The position numbers and the translations under genes were made by a program. From positions 434,001 to 498,000 of the forward strand of contig CATKHK010000015.1 of NCBI GenBank assembly GCA_949751835.1: 64,000 nt of DNA. The letters run 5' to 3'. Shown here piece by piece: positions 22,209 through 32,926 of this stretch (the stretch's first letter is position 1; every line of letters starts with the position of its first letter). The DNA is from Blepharisma japonicum (lineage: Eukaryota > Ciliophora > Heterotrichea > Heterotrichida > Blepharismidae). Under the pieces are notes generated by a model. The model did not search any database, was not told where the DNA came from, and was given only the letters and a program-made list of their open reading frames with translations.

Positions 22209-23447
22209 ATGTCAAAATTCTTGTCATTTTTGCAAAAAATCCCCAACATTATAGACCAAGTCAACAAGCCAAAAGCTGCGCAAGATTTAGTTCCAGTGTT
22301 TTCTTCCCAAGAAAGTATTTATTAAGCAGATCTTCCTCCTGAAACATTTTTTGTTACCCCAAGAATTGCAATAATTCCATATCCTACTCAAGATTATAGC
22401 AGTATTTTGGCTGGATATTTTAACACTCATTATGGGCGCAAGTATATGGTCTGGAATCTAAGCGAGCATCAGTATGAAACAGATATATTTGGCGGACAAG
22501 TTTTAGACTTTATATATGTTGGCTATCCAAATCCTCCTCTTGAAGTTATTTTCTCTATTTGTAACTCAATCAAAGCTTGGCTTGATACTGATGCAGAAAA
22601 TATCGCCCTGATCCATTGCCAGGCAACTAAAGCCAGAAGCTTTATGATCCTTGCCTGCTATCTAGCCTGAAGCAGCTTTGACTATCAAAATCCAGAACAA
22701 GCGTTAGCTCACATTTGTGATTTCACGAAAACTGAAAGAATTAACTTGCTTTTTCCAACACAAAGCCGATATTTATGATATTTTGATAGAATCCTACAAG
22801 GCGAAAGAGTAATTAATAAGTAGCCAATCACCCATAAGATTAAGCTGCAAAGACTGATTATGAACGGAATTCCAATAATAGAGAAGCAAGGATCTTGTGT
22901 GCGGCCTTATATCCAAATCTTTAAAGGTTCTAATATGATCTACTCAAGCATAAAGAAAGATGCTCCACCTCTATCATTTTTTGAGTCAGACATGTCAATT
23001 TCTTTTGACATTGATTTAGAAGCAGAAGGCGATATTTTAATCAGATGTCGGCACCAAACAAAAGATAATAAAAGAATTACTATCTTTAGAGTCATGTTTC
23101 ACACTGCTTTTGTAAGTGACATCCATATACGTTTTGCGAAGTCAGACTTAGATTTTGCATCGACTCATGAAGGATTTGGGGAAGATTTCATGCTTGATTT
23201 GTTTATTAGCGGCAGTGAACCTGTAGAAGTTGAGCAGTCACAGCAGCTGTGGAGATATATTGAGAAAAGAAAGAAACATCGCAAAATGTCAGAGAGAAAA
23301 GTGGATACCGAAGAGGAAGAAGAAAAAGTTGATCATGAGCTCATAGAAAAGTTCAAGGATAAGATGGAAGATAGCGGAGAAGAAGAAGGAGAGGAAGAAG
23401 ACGATCTTGATGCATATTTCCAAAGTTTGGAGTCGAAAGGGAAATAG
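22209..23447 (+). CDS. PTEN/tensin-type phosphatase-like + C2 protein, 402 aa
   Basis: Three exons split by two 15-nt introns (22315-22329, 22809-22823). Residues about 35-190 are PTEN-like with the P-loop HCQATKARS (C132, R138). PTEN has HCKAGKGRT and the DHNPP acid loop; here the loop reads YPNPP, so the general acid Asp appears lost. Residues about 200-320 form the PTEN C2 domain (LIMNGIPIIEKQGSCVRPYI). The tail is acidic Glu/Lys-rich (EEEEEKVDHE). TGA is Trp at 22668-22670 and in RYLW. Probably membrane-lipid binding; catalysis uncertain, as in auxilin, formin and tensin relatives. Confidence 0.85.
22315..22329 (+). other. 15-nt intron 1 of the PTEN-like gene
   Basis: Reads GTATTTATTAAGCAG, phase 1 (splits an Asn codon). 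It carries an in-frame TAA and its removal restores ENLPPETFFVTPR. Confidence 0.85.
22809..22823 (+). other. 15-nt intron 2 of the PTEN-like gene
   Basis: Reads GTAATTAATAAGTAG. It contains in-frame stops; its removal joins the phosphatase-like domain (QGER) to the start of the C2 domain (PITHKIKLQRL), as expected for PTEN. Confidence 0.9.
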
Positions 23448-23683
23448 AGATACATTATCGAAAAATTATTTTATAAGCTGAATGATAAATGCATTATTCC
23501 TAAATTGAAAGTGATTTAAAGTTAAAAATTATTAATATAGTTAATTTTCTTATTGTGAAACGATTTTTAGTGCACGGGCTGATTATTTCAAATTTTAAGC
23601 AATTTAGAATAAATTAATATAAAACTATTAATGATAGTAAACAAGAGCGCAGTTAATTATTTAAATTTTAAAATAATCTGAAT

Positions 23684-24298
23684 TTACTCTTTCTTATCTG
23701 GGAAAGATACATTATTCTTTTCATTTTCCAAGCCTCTTAATGCCTCAGCTTGAATTTTCGACACAAACCTTCCTCTAATTCTTATTCTGTCATCGGCAAC
23801 CCTTTTCCTGCACTCATAGGAGATCTTTTTACTGAAATTTCTTTTTTTCCTCTTCTCCCAAAACTTTTGTATTTTTAGGTGCCTTTCTTCAAGTGTCAGC
23901 GTTCCAATTTTGGTGGTATTTGAATACATTATTTGAGGCTTGGGCAACATTTGATTTTCATATTTTGTGCTCTCAGGTTTTTCTTTTGTTGAATTATCTG
24001 AATTCACGATAGGAAAAAACTCAAATGGCTGTGCTATGAATCGCTGGATGTCTTGAGCATCTGGGGGAAATAGAGTGGGATCAAATGAAAAAAATACACT
24101 TGGATCGAATAGCTCTAGGTCTGGACGTGGAGGAAACACTGCTTCCATCATGTCTTCTCTTTTAGGGAACTCGCCGTTATCTACCTCAAAAGGAATGCTT
24201 GCCATAAAAAGCTGCTGGAGATCTGAGAAGTACGGCTGACCATTTCCATCTGGATCGTTCAGATCTCTGTCGTTTTGGAATATATTTGGGTCAAACAT
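23684..24298 (-). CDS. CCT-motif protein B (204 aa)
   Basis: Start taken at ATG 24296-24298 (MFDPNIFQND); the frame is open further upstream but without ATG. The N-terminal part is acidic and aromatic (PDLELFDPSVFFSFDPTLF), like an activation domain. The C-terminal CCT motif reads KIQKFWEKRKKRNFSKK, then CRKRVADDRIRIRGRF. Same layout as CCT protein A, so the two are probably paralogues, although outside the motif they differ. Confidence 0.85.
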   Translation of the reverse strand: MFDPNIFQNDRDLNDPDGNGQPYFSDLQQLFMASIPFEVDNGEFPKREDMMEAVFPPRPDLELFDPSVFFSFDPTLFPPDAQDIQRFIAQPFEFFPIVNSDNSTKEKPESTKYENQMLPKPQIMYSNTTKIGTLTLEERHLKIQKFWEKRKKRNFSKKISYECRKRVADDRIRIRGRFVSKIQAEALRGLENEKNNVSFPDKKE

Positions 24299-24689
24299 TT
24301 CCAATTTAATAGGATTATTATAATCAGAATCTGACTGTTTAATAAGAAATTCTGGATTTTCATTTAACTGATTTTATTTAATTTTAAAAGTTGAAAAAGA
24401 TAAAAATAAAATCATATTTAATTATATCTATACATTTCTTAATAACTTAGCTTTAAATTTTAATAATAAATTACTCGCATTTGCATGATGCTGATAGCTT
24501 TTTATCAAAGCAGCCCTAAATAAAGAAAAATGAGATACATTCATATTCTATCTCAGTTATAATATTTTTATTTGGAAAGCAAAAAATATTGCACTTTTAA
24601 GTGTTCCTTGCTAAATAAAATTAAAAAAATTTACTATAATTAACTTAATGCTTTTCCTATTGCTTTTAATATTTAAATAATTATTATAA
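24299..24689. other. Intergenic, AT-rich
   Basis: About 390 bp between the divergent CCT-B and MsrA genes, likely holding both promoters. The first 70 bp next to CCT-B stay open in the CCT-B frame but lack an ATG. No other structure seen. Confidence 0.5.
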
Positions 24690-25526
24690 ATGCTACACGT
24701 AATCCTGCTTTTTATTTTAAAAGTTTCAGCTGATACAAGTCTTAAGTCAGAAACAACACTAGAAGGTCAGCAATATTGCTCATATCGTCCTAGAGCAGAA
24801 ATTTTTGGGCTTCTAAATGCAGAAAAAATAGAGCTTGAAAAAGGCCATGAATGTGTAAGCTGCGGATATCAGCAAGAATGCCAGAAATTAAAAGAAAAGT
24901 TAACAACTTTCCCATCCCCTGAAGATGCCTTAATAGGTAGAGATCGTGCTGTATCAATTTCTGACACTCATTATGTATTAGGAACAAAATTACTTGGCCC
25001 ATTTCCTCCAGAAATGGAAGTCGCAATGTTCGGTTTAGGGTGTTTTTGGGGCGCTGAAAGGCTTTTTTGGAAACAGCCAGGTGTTTATTCAACACAGGTT
25101 GGATATGCAGGCGGATACACTCCAAATCCTAAATACGAAGAAGTTTGTTCAGGATATACAGGGCACAATGAGGTAGTTAGGGTGGTCTATGACCCAAGAC
25201 AGATTTCATATAAAACGTTACTGAAGCTTTTCTGGGAAAGCCATGACCCAACACAAGGAATGAGGCAAGGACTAGATCAAGGCACACAATATAGATCTAT
25301 GATTATGGTTTACACACCTGAACAAAGAGAAGTTGCAATGGAAAGTAGAAACATTTACCAAAGAGAATTATTTAAGGCGTCTCTTGGGACAATAACTACA
25401 GAAATTCGACCTGCATCTGAATTTTATTTAGCTGAAGAGTATCACCAACAATATTTAGCAAAAAATCCTGGAGGCTATTGTGGGCTTGGAGGAGTTGGAG
25501 TAAAAATGCCAAAGTCATTTGAGTAA
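24690..25526 (+). CDS. msrA: Peptide methionine-S-sulfoxide reductase MsrA, with signal peptide
   Basis: 278 residues. MsrA reduces the S-epimer of methionine sulfoxide in proteins. A signal peptide ([14 protein letters not shown]) suggests secretory-pathway or extracellular location. Residues about 110-265 are the MsrA domain: GCFWGAE with the catalytic Cys, [10 protein letters not shown], the GHNE motif, HDPTQ and YHQQY. A downstream Cys in GGYCGLGG may be the resolving residue. The 80-residue stretch before the domain contains [10 protein letters not shown], not usual in MsrA and perhaps redox-active. Confidence 0.93.
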   Translation: MLHVILLFILKVSADTSLKSETTLEGQQYCSYRPRAEIFGLLNAEKIELEKGHECVSCGYQQECQKLKEKLTTFPSPEDALIGRDRAVSISDTHYVLGTKLLGPFPPEMEVAMFGLGCFWGAERLFWKQPGVYSTQVGYAGGYTPNPKYEEVCSGYTGHNEVVRVVYDPRQISYKTLLKLFWESHDPTQGMRQGLDQGTQYRSMIMVYTPEQREVAMESRNIYQRELFKASLGTITTEIRPASEFYLAEEYHQQYLAKNPGGYCGLGGVGVKMPKSFE

Positions 25527-25568
25527 TATAAATACTTGCCGAAATTAATATTATCTAATTTTATTATA

Positions 25569-26147
25569 ATGGATGAAAAGGTGTATTTTATCAAACAAGG
25601 ACTGCCAAGTGAAATTGTTGATCTTTCTTTAAAATGTAGAAGACAAGCTTTGCTGCTTATAATTTATTCTATCATTTGCTTGATAATTACAATCGCAAAT
25701 TTAATTGCCATATCATTTCATACTTTATATTCAGGGATTATAGAATTATTTACATGCCTGATTGGAGTTGCAGTTGGGATATTAGGACTTCGTGCTGTTC
25801 AATTTCAAAAGTTTTTTATTGTCAGGAGATATAAGTACTGCATAATTGTTTATGCAATTTATTTTGTATTGAGTACAGTTGCTACAGGTCTCATTGAGTT
25901 CATATCATACTTGATGTCTTCAAAGGGAGCTGCTGAAGCTAGCATCGTTGGGATAACTTTGAGTATCATCGTTCTGGTAGCATTGCCAGTGTGCTGGTGA
26001 TGCTCGGCCAGCGCTATTATATATGCAAGAAATTTAGAAAACTATGAAAGAAATCCTTATGATACTGGCGAGGTAATTGAAAAAGTATCAACAGATATTG
26101 GTGGATCAAGCTTGAATCCTATAAGAGGTTCAATGATAAACATATAA
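25569..26147 (+). CDS. Four-TM membrane protein, 192 aa
   Basis: Start at ATG 25569 (MDEKVYFIKQGLPSE); TAA 26145-26147. A TGA (Trp) at 25998-26000 lies inside the fourth membrane segment. Four hydrophobic segments are visible (IIYSIICLIITIANLIAI; IELFTCLIGVAVGILGL; CIIVYAIYFVLSTVATGLI; SIVGITLSIIVLVALPVCWW) with a charged C-terminal tail. No family motif recognised. It is 42 bp downstream of MsrA on the same strand. Confidence 0.75.
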
Positions 26148-26328
26148 TTAACTGTATTATTGATTAATACAATTATTAAGAAGTTGAGTTACTTTACATC
26201 ATAAATTAAGCTCAGTTTGAGATCTATCAATAAGATGCAGTCAAAATACTCCCTCTTTGTCATCAGTTAGCTACTTTTGCACTCTTATCCTACTTCACTT
26301 TATGATAGCAAAATTAATATATATTTAA

Positions 26329-29300
26329 ATGGAAGAGGAAGAAGAAATAAAAACCAAAACTGAAAGCGAAGATGCCACTGGTATAAAGTTAAGACCACTA
26401 ACTAAATACGAAGAAGATATGATGCTAAGAGCTAGAATTAAACACAAACAAAACATTACTAAAGAACAAAAATGCTGGGGCAAAACGTTTCAAGGATCCG
26501 CTTTCATTCCAAAGCCAGAAAAAATCCTTTTTGAAGATTTTGAAGTAGGGCAAACTTACACTCAAACAGTCATACTCACAAATGTTTCTTTTACATTCAA
26601 CTCCTTCAAGCTTCTTCCTTTAGACCCGGAAATCAAAGACTTTTTCAATATAGTTTTTACTCCCCCAGGCCGAATGTCAGCTGGGTTAACATGTCCAATC
26701 CAAATAACCTTCACCCCACAGATAAATTCAGACATAATTTCAGTATTCCCAATCTTAAGTGAAACTGGCAGAATTGACATCCCATTAGAATGTTTAAGCA
26801 AGAAAAGTGTAATTTCAGTCCAAAGCAATATTATTGATTTCGGTCAAGTAATTCTAGGTGAAAATTGCAATAGAACGCATGTAATAAAAAATGAAGGTGC
26901 TTTAGGTAGCGAATTTTTACTATTAGATAAAGATGGAGAAGCTATTCCTGTAGTCGCTGATCAAACAATGCTAGTAACTCAAGAATCTTCTATCTCACAA
27001 AGCCAAATTCTTGAAAGCTCACCAACTTATGAAGAAGTCAACCCAGAAAGTTTATTTTCTATGCTAAAATTCCCAAGATCTGGGAAAGTTGATGGATACT
27101 CCACAACGACAATTCCATTTAAATTTTCACCTGCAGATATAGGGGTTTATGAAGATACCATTATGATTGTATTCAAAAACAAAAAAACGAGCCCAATCAT
27201 ATTGACTGTAAGAGGAGAGTGCATTGACGTCCCTATTTATGTTGAGCAAGATATTTATGATTTTAAAGTTTGCGTATTAAACCACACATATCGTGAAAAA
27301 ATTGTTCTCAGGAACAGAAGTGTGAACCCTATGAAAATCCAATTAACATTTCCAAAAGATGCTAAAGAACATTTTGAATTTAGTCCTACCTTAGGATATA
27401 TACAAGGATCAAATAAATTTGATATATGAGTTAAATTTAGACCAGATAATAATGCATATACAATGCTAGCTGCTTTCCAAGAAGCTCCTAACGCTTTTAG
27501 CATTCCCATCAAAATTACTGGAGCTAACCAAGTGATGCCGGTACCTTTTTCAATTCATGTAGAACTTACTAGTGATCTTATTACAATTGACCCACCTTTA
27601 TTGGATTTTGGAGATGTCTATGTACAAACTGCAGTAAGCATGAAGTTTATTATGAAAAGCCACAGTGCTCTGCCTCAGGAATATGCATTTGTTCGTTTAC
27701 CACCAACGATCTCAATACAACCTTTTGATGGGTTTGGAACTTTACTTCCATTTGAAGAGCTCCAAATGACTGCTATTTATAGGCCTGCTCCTGTAAAAGC
27801 TGGGACTGAGCTCGGCAAAGACACAAATGAATTCTACATAAGAGCTAGAACAGGCGATTTAACAGCAAGAGAGTTCAAAGTTTCATACTCCGCTAAACTC
27901 CAGTCCTGTCCAATTGCATTTTCTGCTTACAAAATTGATTTTCCAGGCCTTCCAGTAGGAGAGATGTCAGAATATATGATTTCTGTTACTAATTCATCTA
28001 GAAAGCTACCATATGCAATTGAAATTATCCCTCCTCCATTAGAAGTTGCTGGCTTGAAAATCACTCCTACTGTGATTCCAAGGCTTGCGACTGGAGACAT
28101 GGGCAGGATTCTTATCAGATTTGATTCAGATTTTAGAGACCTTCAAAAAAGGGATGATGTTGAAGAATGGAATTTGGAAAAAGAGCTGTATAATATTGGA
28201 GGAAAAGTTTATGATTTTTATGTGGATGAGCCTGCTAAAAGAAGCCAGCATTATGAGTGACTTATTCCGGTGTATTTTAGACCACTTCTTCCTGATGGAG
28301 TTACTCGGCTGCATTATTTACAGATGAAGACAGTAGTAATAAACAAAACACTGATTGCAGACCCAGAAGTGTTAGATTTTGGGGAGATTGCTGTTTCTTG
28401 TAGAAAAGTGGCAGAGTTTACACTGCTTAATCAAGATACACAGCCAGTCTCTCTATCAATGGACCCACTACCTCCATTTGGAGGGTTTACAGTCTTAAAT
28501 GCTATGAGAGTAGTAGAGTCTGGCCAAAAGAAAGCAATAGTAGTTGAATTCGAGCCAATAAACCAGCAATATTTTGAAGAAAAATTGACAATCAGAACTG
28601 GAAATTCTGCAGTCTCTGTAGTGCTTAAAGGCAGAGGTGTCAGACCAGAGCTAAAGCTTGACCCAGAAGACGGTTTGCTCAATATGGGAAATGCAATTCC
28701 TGGAGATTTTGTCGAAAAAACTTTTACTTTGAAAAATATCGTATCATTTCCATTTGAATTCATGCTCAAGAAAAGAATGGCTGGCGTACAAAATTATAAC
28801 AGCTTAGTCAATTTTACGTTTATTCCTCAGTATGGGAGAATAGAACCAGGAAGTAGTCTACAAGTGAAAGTTAAGTTTAACCCTGACCATCCTTCAGAAA
28901 GGTATTATGAGCATATCCTTATTGATGTCCCGAATCAAATTGATCCAAAAGAAATTTATTTGGCTGGAAGTTGTTGGAAGAGGTCTATGTACGTTAAGTA
29001 TGATAAACCATTTCGATGGCCTTCATCACAAGAATTAATAGAAGAGGAAAAAGAGGGCGCCTTAAACTTTTTGCAAAAATCAGCCGATAAGCCACCAAGA
29101 TTTGTGTTGACGTTTGTTAAAGAAGCTCCTGGGCTTAGTCAAGAGCTGCAGGAGCAAACCAGGCAAAGAAAAATTGTAGTTGGGAACTGCAAACTGAATA
29201 ACTCAAAAAATGATAAGGCAGGGTCGTTTGAAATACTTATGCCTAAGGTGGATAATAATCTGTTTACGTGTGATGTTGTAAAAGGAAATACTCCACCTGG

Positions 29301-29499
29301 TGGTGAACAAAAAATCACCTTCACTTTTAATCCACCACCCCCCGATCCATTGCTTAATGAGTTAGCCGTTCTGAGAGGAATTGGTCAATGGGTCGAAGTC
29401 TTAGTAGAAGGGAGGATTTTAGGAGGTTTCCTCCCACCAGGGATCCCAGAAAACGGTCCTTTTGAAGTGCTATTAAGAGGGTATGTGCAGCAAATTTAA
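26329..29499 (+). CDS. CFAP74: CFAP74-like axonemal protein (ASH/MSP-like beta repeats)
   Basis: 1056 residues in one frame with TGA (Trp) at 27427-27429 and 28258-28260. The N-terminal region matches the CFAP74 pattern: WGKTFQGSAFIPKP, DFEVGQTYTQTV, PPGRMSAGLTCPIQITF. It is followed by many immunoglobulin-like ASH/MSP strands (IIDFGQVILGE, LLDFGDVYVQT, VLDFGEIAVS). CFAP74 belongs to the central-pair apparatus of motile cilia. The protein is shorter than animal CFAP74, mainly lacking an N-terminal coiled coil. Other ASH proteins (CFAP47, CFAP221, hydin) are the alternatives. Confidence 0.8.
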
Positions 29500-29574
29500 C
29501 CTTAATTTCTTATTTTGTCTTTATTTTTCCTAAACTTAAATTAAAGCTATTCTGCAAACTTAAATAAATCCAAA

Positions 29575-30090
29575 ATGTCATCTTTGAGTTACACAGAGAT
29601 GGTGGGTATGGAAATTAAAGTGATTACTACACTTGATGAAGAACACAAAGGGAGAATTTACACTATTGATGAAGATGCAAATGTAGTCATCCTTTATAGA
29701 GGAAATGAAAATTCGCGAGATTATGTTTTTGTGAATACAGAATATATTAAAGATATAGTTGTGCTTGATAGGGAACGCCACAGGGTTGATACTGAAATAC
29801 CTTATATAGATGTGAATAGATTTCTTGAAGACATAAGCAGGCAAATGGAAAAAGACTCACAAAATGCAGGGCAGATAAATGAGTTGGCAAGTCCTGAAGG
29901 CCAGCAAATCTTCAATGAAATTTCTAGGACATATAAATGCGACTGGGATGGAGTTGATATATACCTGGTTGACCTAGATGTCAAGATTTGTGCTCCATAT
30001 TGTAGTGAGAATGTTACAGGAAATCCAAGTGCTGTGCATAGAATTTCAAATGTGTTAATTCAAACGAGGAGAAAGCTAAATTTAGACTAA
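29575..30090 (+). CDS. LSM12: LSM12 homologue (Lsm + AD domain)
   Basis: 171 residues. An N-terminal Sm-like fold (MEIKVITTLDEEHKGRIYTIDED) is followed by the anticodon-binding-like AD domain with the conserved EGQQIFNEISRTYKCDWDG and APYCSENVTGN. LSM12 is linked to RNA metabolism (ataxin-2 complexes) and NAADP signalling in animals; the role in ciliates is not known. Length is like animal LSM12 (about 195). Start MSSLSYTEMVG. Confidence 0.88.
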   Translation: MSSLSYTEMVGMEIKVITTLDEEHKGRIYTIDEDANVVILYRGNENSRDYVFVNTEYIKDIVVLDRERHRVDTEIPYIDVNRFLEDISRQMEKDSQNAGQINELASPEGQQIFNEISRTYKCDWDGVDIYLVDLDVKICAPYCSENVTGNPSAVHRISNVLIQTRRKLNLD

Positions 30091-30438
30091 ATAAATTCAT
30101 TTTGCAAAACTAATATTATGGAGTTGAATTGTGGGTTTAATAAAACAAGCTTATAATAATTTTCTTTCTTTTAGCTTTCAAAGTATAATAAAAATTAATT
30201 AAAGCTTAAAATTATTTAATAATTTTTGTTGATATATAAAATTATTATGAACTATAAAAAAAACTGTCATGAGTTGAATAATGATTTGAATCATAAGACG
30301 AATCAATAAAAAACAAATCAAGAGAATTTATACATATGTTTTAATTTGGAAAATTATCATTTTTCTTATTATTTTGAAGATTATGGCAGAAATATGCAAT
30401 TCTGAATAATAACTTAGCGACAGATTATTAAATAAAAA
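30091..30438. other. Intergenic, AT-rich, nothing seen
   Basis: About 350 bp of AT-rich DNA with poly-A/T runs between two plus-strand genes; no open frame, RNA or repeat recognised. Confidence 0.5.
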
Positions 30439-31248
30439 ATGTTTATGCATAATATTAAAGGTGAAACAGTCAAAAATATTCAAAATAAAGACATAATCAA
30501 GCTAAAAGACACACATTCATTGCCTAAATTATCAACTGCAACCAAGCTAGAATATGTCCCAATAAAAATAATCTCTCATGCTTCATCAGATGAAAATCAA
30601 TTTACAGATAATTCTCAACATTTATTAAGACTGCCTCATATGAGTCATTATTCATCTCTGAAGCCATCTGGAAACAAAGAATATCTATTCAAGCTTAATA
30701 AAATAAGACTCCTTTCTAAGCTCGGCCCTTTAAAATCTAAACAAAAAATTTTTCACAATTCTGACAGAAACCTTATGCTCTATGGTCAGCCATCAGAACA
30801 TTTACATCCATTTGAGTGCCTCCAAGGAACTCCAAGCCCAATTTCTCCCAATAAATCATTTCATAAAATTGAGCCCGCTGAAAAAAGTCAAATTGCAGGC
30901 CAGTTGACTCCAAATTCAATACCAATAAATAATGCAAATAATGGAGTGATTGAAGAAAAATATCTGAAACGCCAAAAATTGTCCATAGAACTTTCAGATG
31001 AATTAATAACAGCTGGAGATAATATAAATTCAAGTCCAAAACTTAGTCTAAATGAAAGATTGTCTATTATTACACCGAGAAAAATATTGAGGCATTCGAT
31101 TGGAAACCCAAAGTTGTTTTTTGGAGCTGATTTTAAAAATATGACAAGAAAGCCAAAAATAAAAAAAATCAGCAACTCAAGTATTTATAGCACGATTTCT
31201 GGGTGGGAGAATTATAATAAAGATGATTCTTTATATCCAGAAAGCTAA
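30439..31248 (+). CDS. Unknown protein, 269 aa
   Basis: Uninterrupted frame from ATG 30439 to TAA 31246-31248. Rich in Ser, Asn, Pro and Lys, with SP/TP sites (TPSPISPNKS, IITPRKIL) that could be phosphorylated; no membrane segment or known domain. Likely disordered. Codon use resembles neighbouring genes. Confidence 0.7.
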   Translation: MFMHNIKGETVKNIQNKDIIKLKDTHSLPKLSTATKLEYVPIKIISHASSDENQFTDNSQHLLRLPHMSHYSSLKPSGNKEYLFKLNKIRLLSKLGPLKSKQKIFHNSDRNLMLYGQPSEHLHPFECLQGTPSPISPNKSFHKIEPAEKSQIAGQLTPNSIPINNANNGVIEEKYLKRQKLSIELSDELITAGDNINSSPKLSLNERLSIITPRKILRHSIGNPKLFFGADFKNMTRKPKIKKISNSSIYSTISGWENYNKDDSLYPES

Positions 31249-31382
31249 AAGCGCAAATTTTCGCTTCTGCTATATAATTTGAATTAATCGTTTTTTATTA
31301 AAATAAGTAAGGATTAAAGCTACTTATTTCAAAATAAAAATTCTAATAATATGCGAAAAATGTAAGTTAATTTACCATGTAC

Positions 31383-32813
31383 TTAAAAAATGCTGCAGCT
31401 TGGACTACAATTTCTCGTGTTTTCTCTTGTCTCAAGAAGAACAGGACATTTACTCCTCAAAATTTCTTCATGGATTTTACCTAAAATCCTATACCTGTAT
31501 CCTCGTTTCTCAATGCCTACATCATTTTTCAAAACTTCATCAGTGATAGGGTATCTTGACAACATAAGCTTCTTATTCATTTCAATATCATCGTATCCAC
31601 TCTCCTCAAAAAATATAAATAAATTGCCTAACTTAATAGAGTCAAGCCATTGCTGGAGTTCCATTTTAGAGTCATTTAGCATTAAACTAGCTCTGGAATC
31701 ATAGTATTCTGATAAAGGGGAATCATAGATCCCTGATTCGTATTCCAAGCCCATAAGCAATCTAAAAATATGTCCTGGCTTCTCGATGCCAATTCCAGAC
31801 AATACTTCAGGGGTGATTGGCAAAGGGGTTTTCATCTGATCGATCATGCTGTCAAGATCATCAAATCCAGAGTCGACCAAGACTGAAAAATAGCACTCAA
31901 GCTTCAAATTTTTCAAAAATTTCAATAGAAATGCTTTGCCTTCAAAGATATTGTTGCTAATACAATTTTCTCTAACTAAAGCACCTTCTGATCCATTAAA
32001 GCTTGAACCAGTGGTTTCTGATTTACAGTCATTTATTGTGTCTGCTCCTATAAAAAGGGTCATTTCTGAGTCAATACTGTATGAGTTACTCATATATTTT
32101 GAATGTTGTGGACTTCCCTGAAAACTTCGGACTGTGCTAGCCGTCTCTTCGTCTCCAATTTGAGCTTCTTTCACACTAAATAAACTACTGCCATTATCAA
32201 AATCAAATTGCAGATAATAGCTGTCTAAAATATTGACAATCACAGAGTTTTCAGCTAATTCTACAGGAAAATTTTCATTATTATCTGTAATACTTGCATC
32301 GGCACCATAATCTAATAATATCTTTAAACATTCAATTTGATTGCATTCTGCAGCAACATGCAACGAAGTTTTTCCAGTTACCGAATTTTTTTCATTTGGG
32401 TTTGCACCTTTTAGAAGCAAAAGCTCTACAATTCTAACATCACCTCTAAAGGTAGCTTGATGCAATGGTGTTTCTCCATCATTTGTTTTAAGATTTGGAT
32501 TTGCATTAAATTCAAGTAATACTCTTACAAGCCTCAACTCCGAGTTATCTGCAGCTTGATGAAGTGGCGTTTCTCCTATTGTGTTTCTACAATTCGGATC
32601 AGAACCCTTTTCCAAAAGAAAATATGTTACTTCATACGAGCCGCAGAAAACAGCATGAAAAAGAGGCTTTAGGTTCAATTTACTATCACATTGCTCTACT
32701 AAAATACTATTATTCCAACACATTTTAGATATTTTTTGCAGGTCTTCTTGGCCGCATGCTACACAAAACTCATCAATTTCTGCTTGATCAGGAATTCTAA
32801 TCTCTTGTGTCAT
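31383..32813 (-). CDS. Ankyrin-repeat protein with two SAM-like domains and CaaX end
   Basis: 476 residues. About five ankyrin repeats (GETPLHQAADNSELRLVRVL, GKTSLHVAAECNQIECLKIL) span about residues 45-200. A Ser-rich linker and two C-terminal SAM-like helical domains follow (LLKFLKNLKLECYF... and LQQWLDSIKLGNLF...), each ending with a GIEKxGHxxRxL block. The last residues CSIF fit a CaaX prenylation box, preceded by other Cys (CSPSC) that could be palmitoylated. Probably a membrane-tethered scaffold. No TGA needed. Confidence 0.85.
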   Translation of the reverse strand: MTQEIRIPDQAEIDEFCVACGQEDLQKISKMCWNNSILVEQCDSKLNLKPLFHAVFCGSYEVTYFLLEKGSDPNCRNTIGETPLHQAADNSELRLVRVLLEFNANPNLKTNDGETPLHQATFRGDVRIVELLLLKGANPNEKNSVTGKTSLHVAAECNQIECLKILLDYGADASITDNNENFPVELAENSVIVNILDSYYLQFDFDNGSSLFSVKEAQIGDEETASTVRSFQGSPQHSKYMSNSYSIDSEMTLFIGADTINDCKSETTGSSFNGSEGALVRENCISNNIFEGKAFLLKFLKNLKLECYFSVLVDSGFDDLDSMIDQMKTPLPITPEVLSGIGIEKPGHIFRLLMGLEYESGIYDSPLSEYYDSRASLMLNDSKMELQQWLDSIKLGNLFIFFEESGYDDIEMNKKLMLSRYPITDEVLKNDVGIEKRGYRYRILGKIHEEILRSKCPVLLETRENTRNCSPSCSIF

Positions 32814-32926
32814 TAAAATTTGTATAAAAACTTGGGGTGTTAAAATATGAATTTTCTCAGAAAATACAATTTAAATCAATTTAGTAAATAAGCTATACCA
32901 AGTTGACATAAAATAAAAACCGCGAA

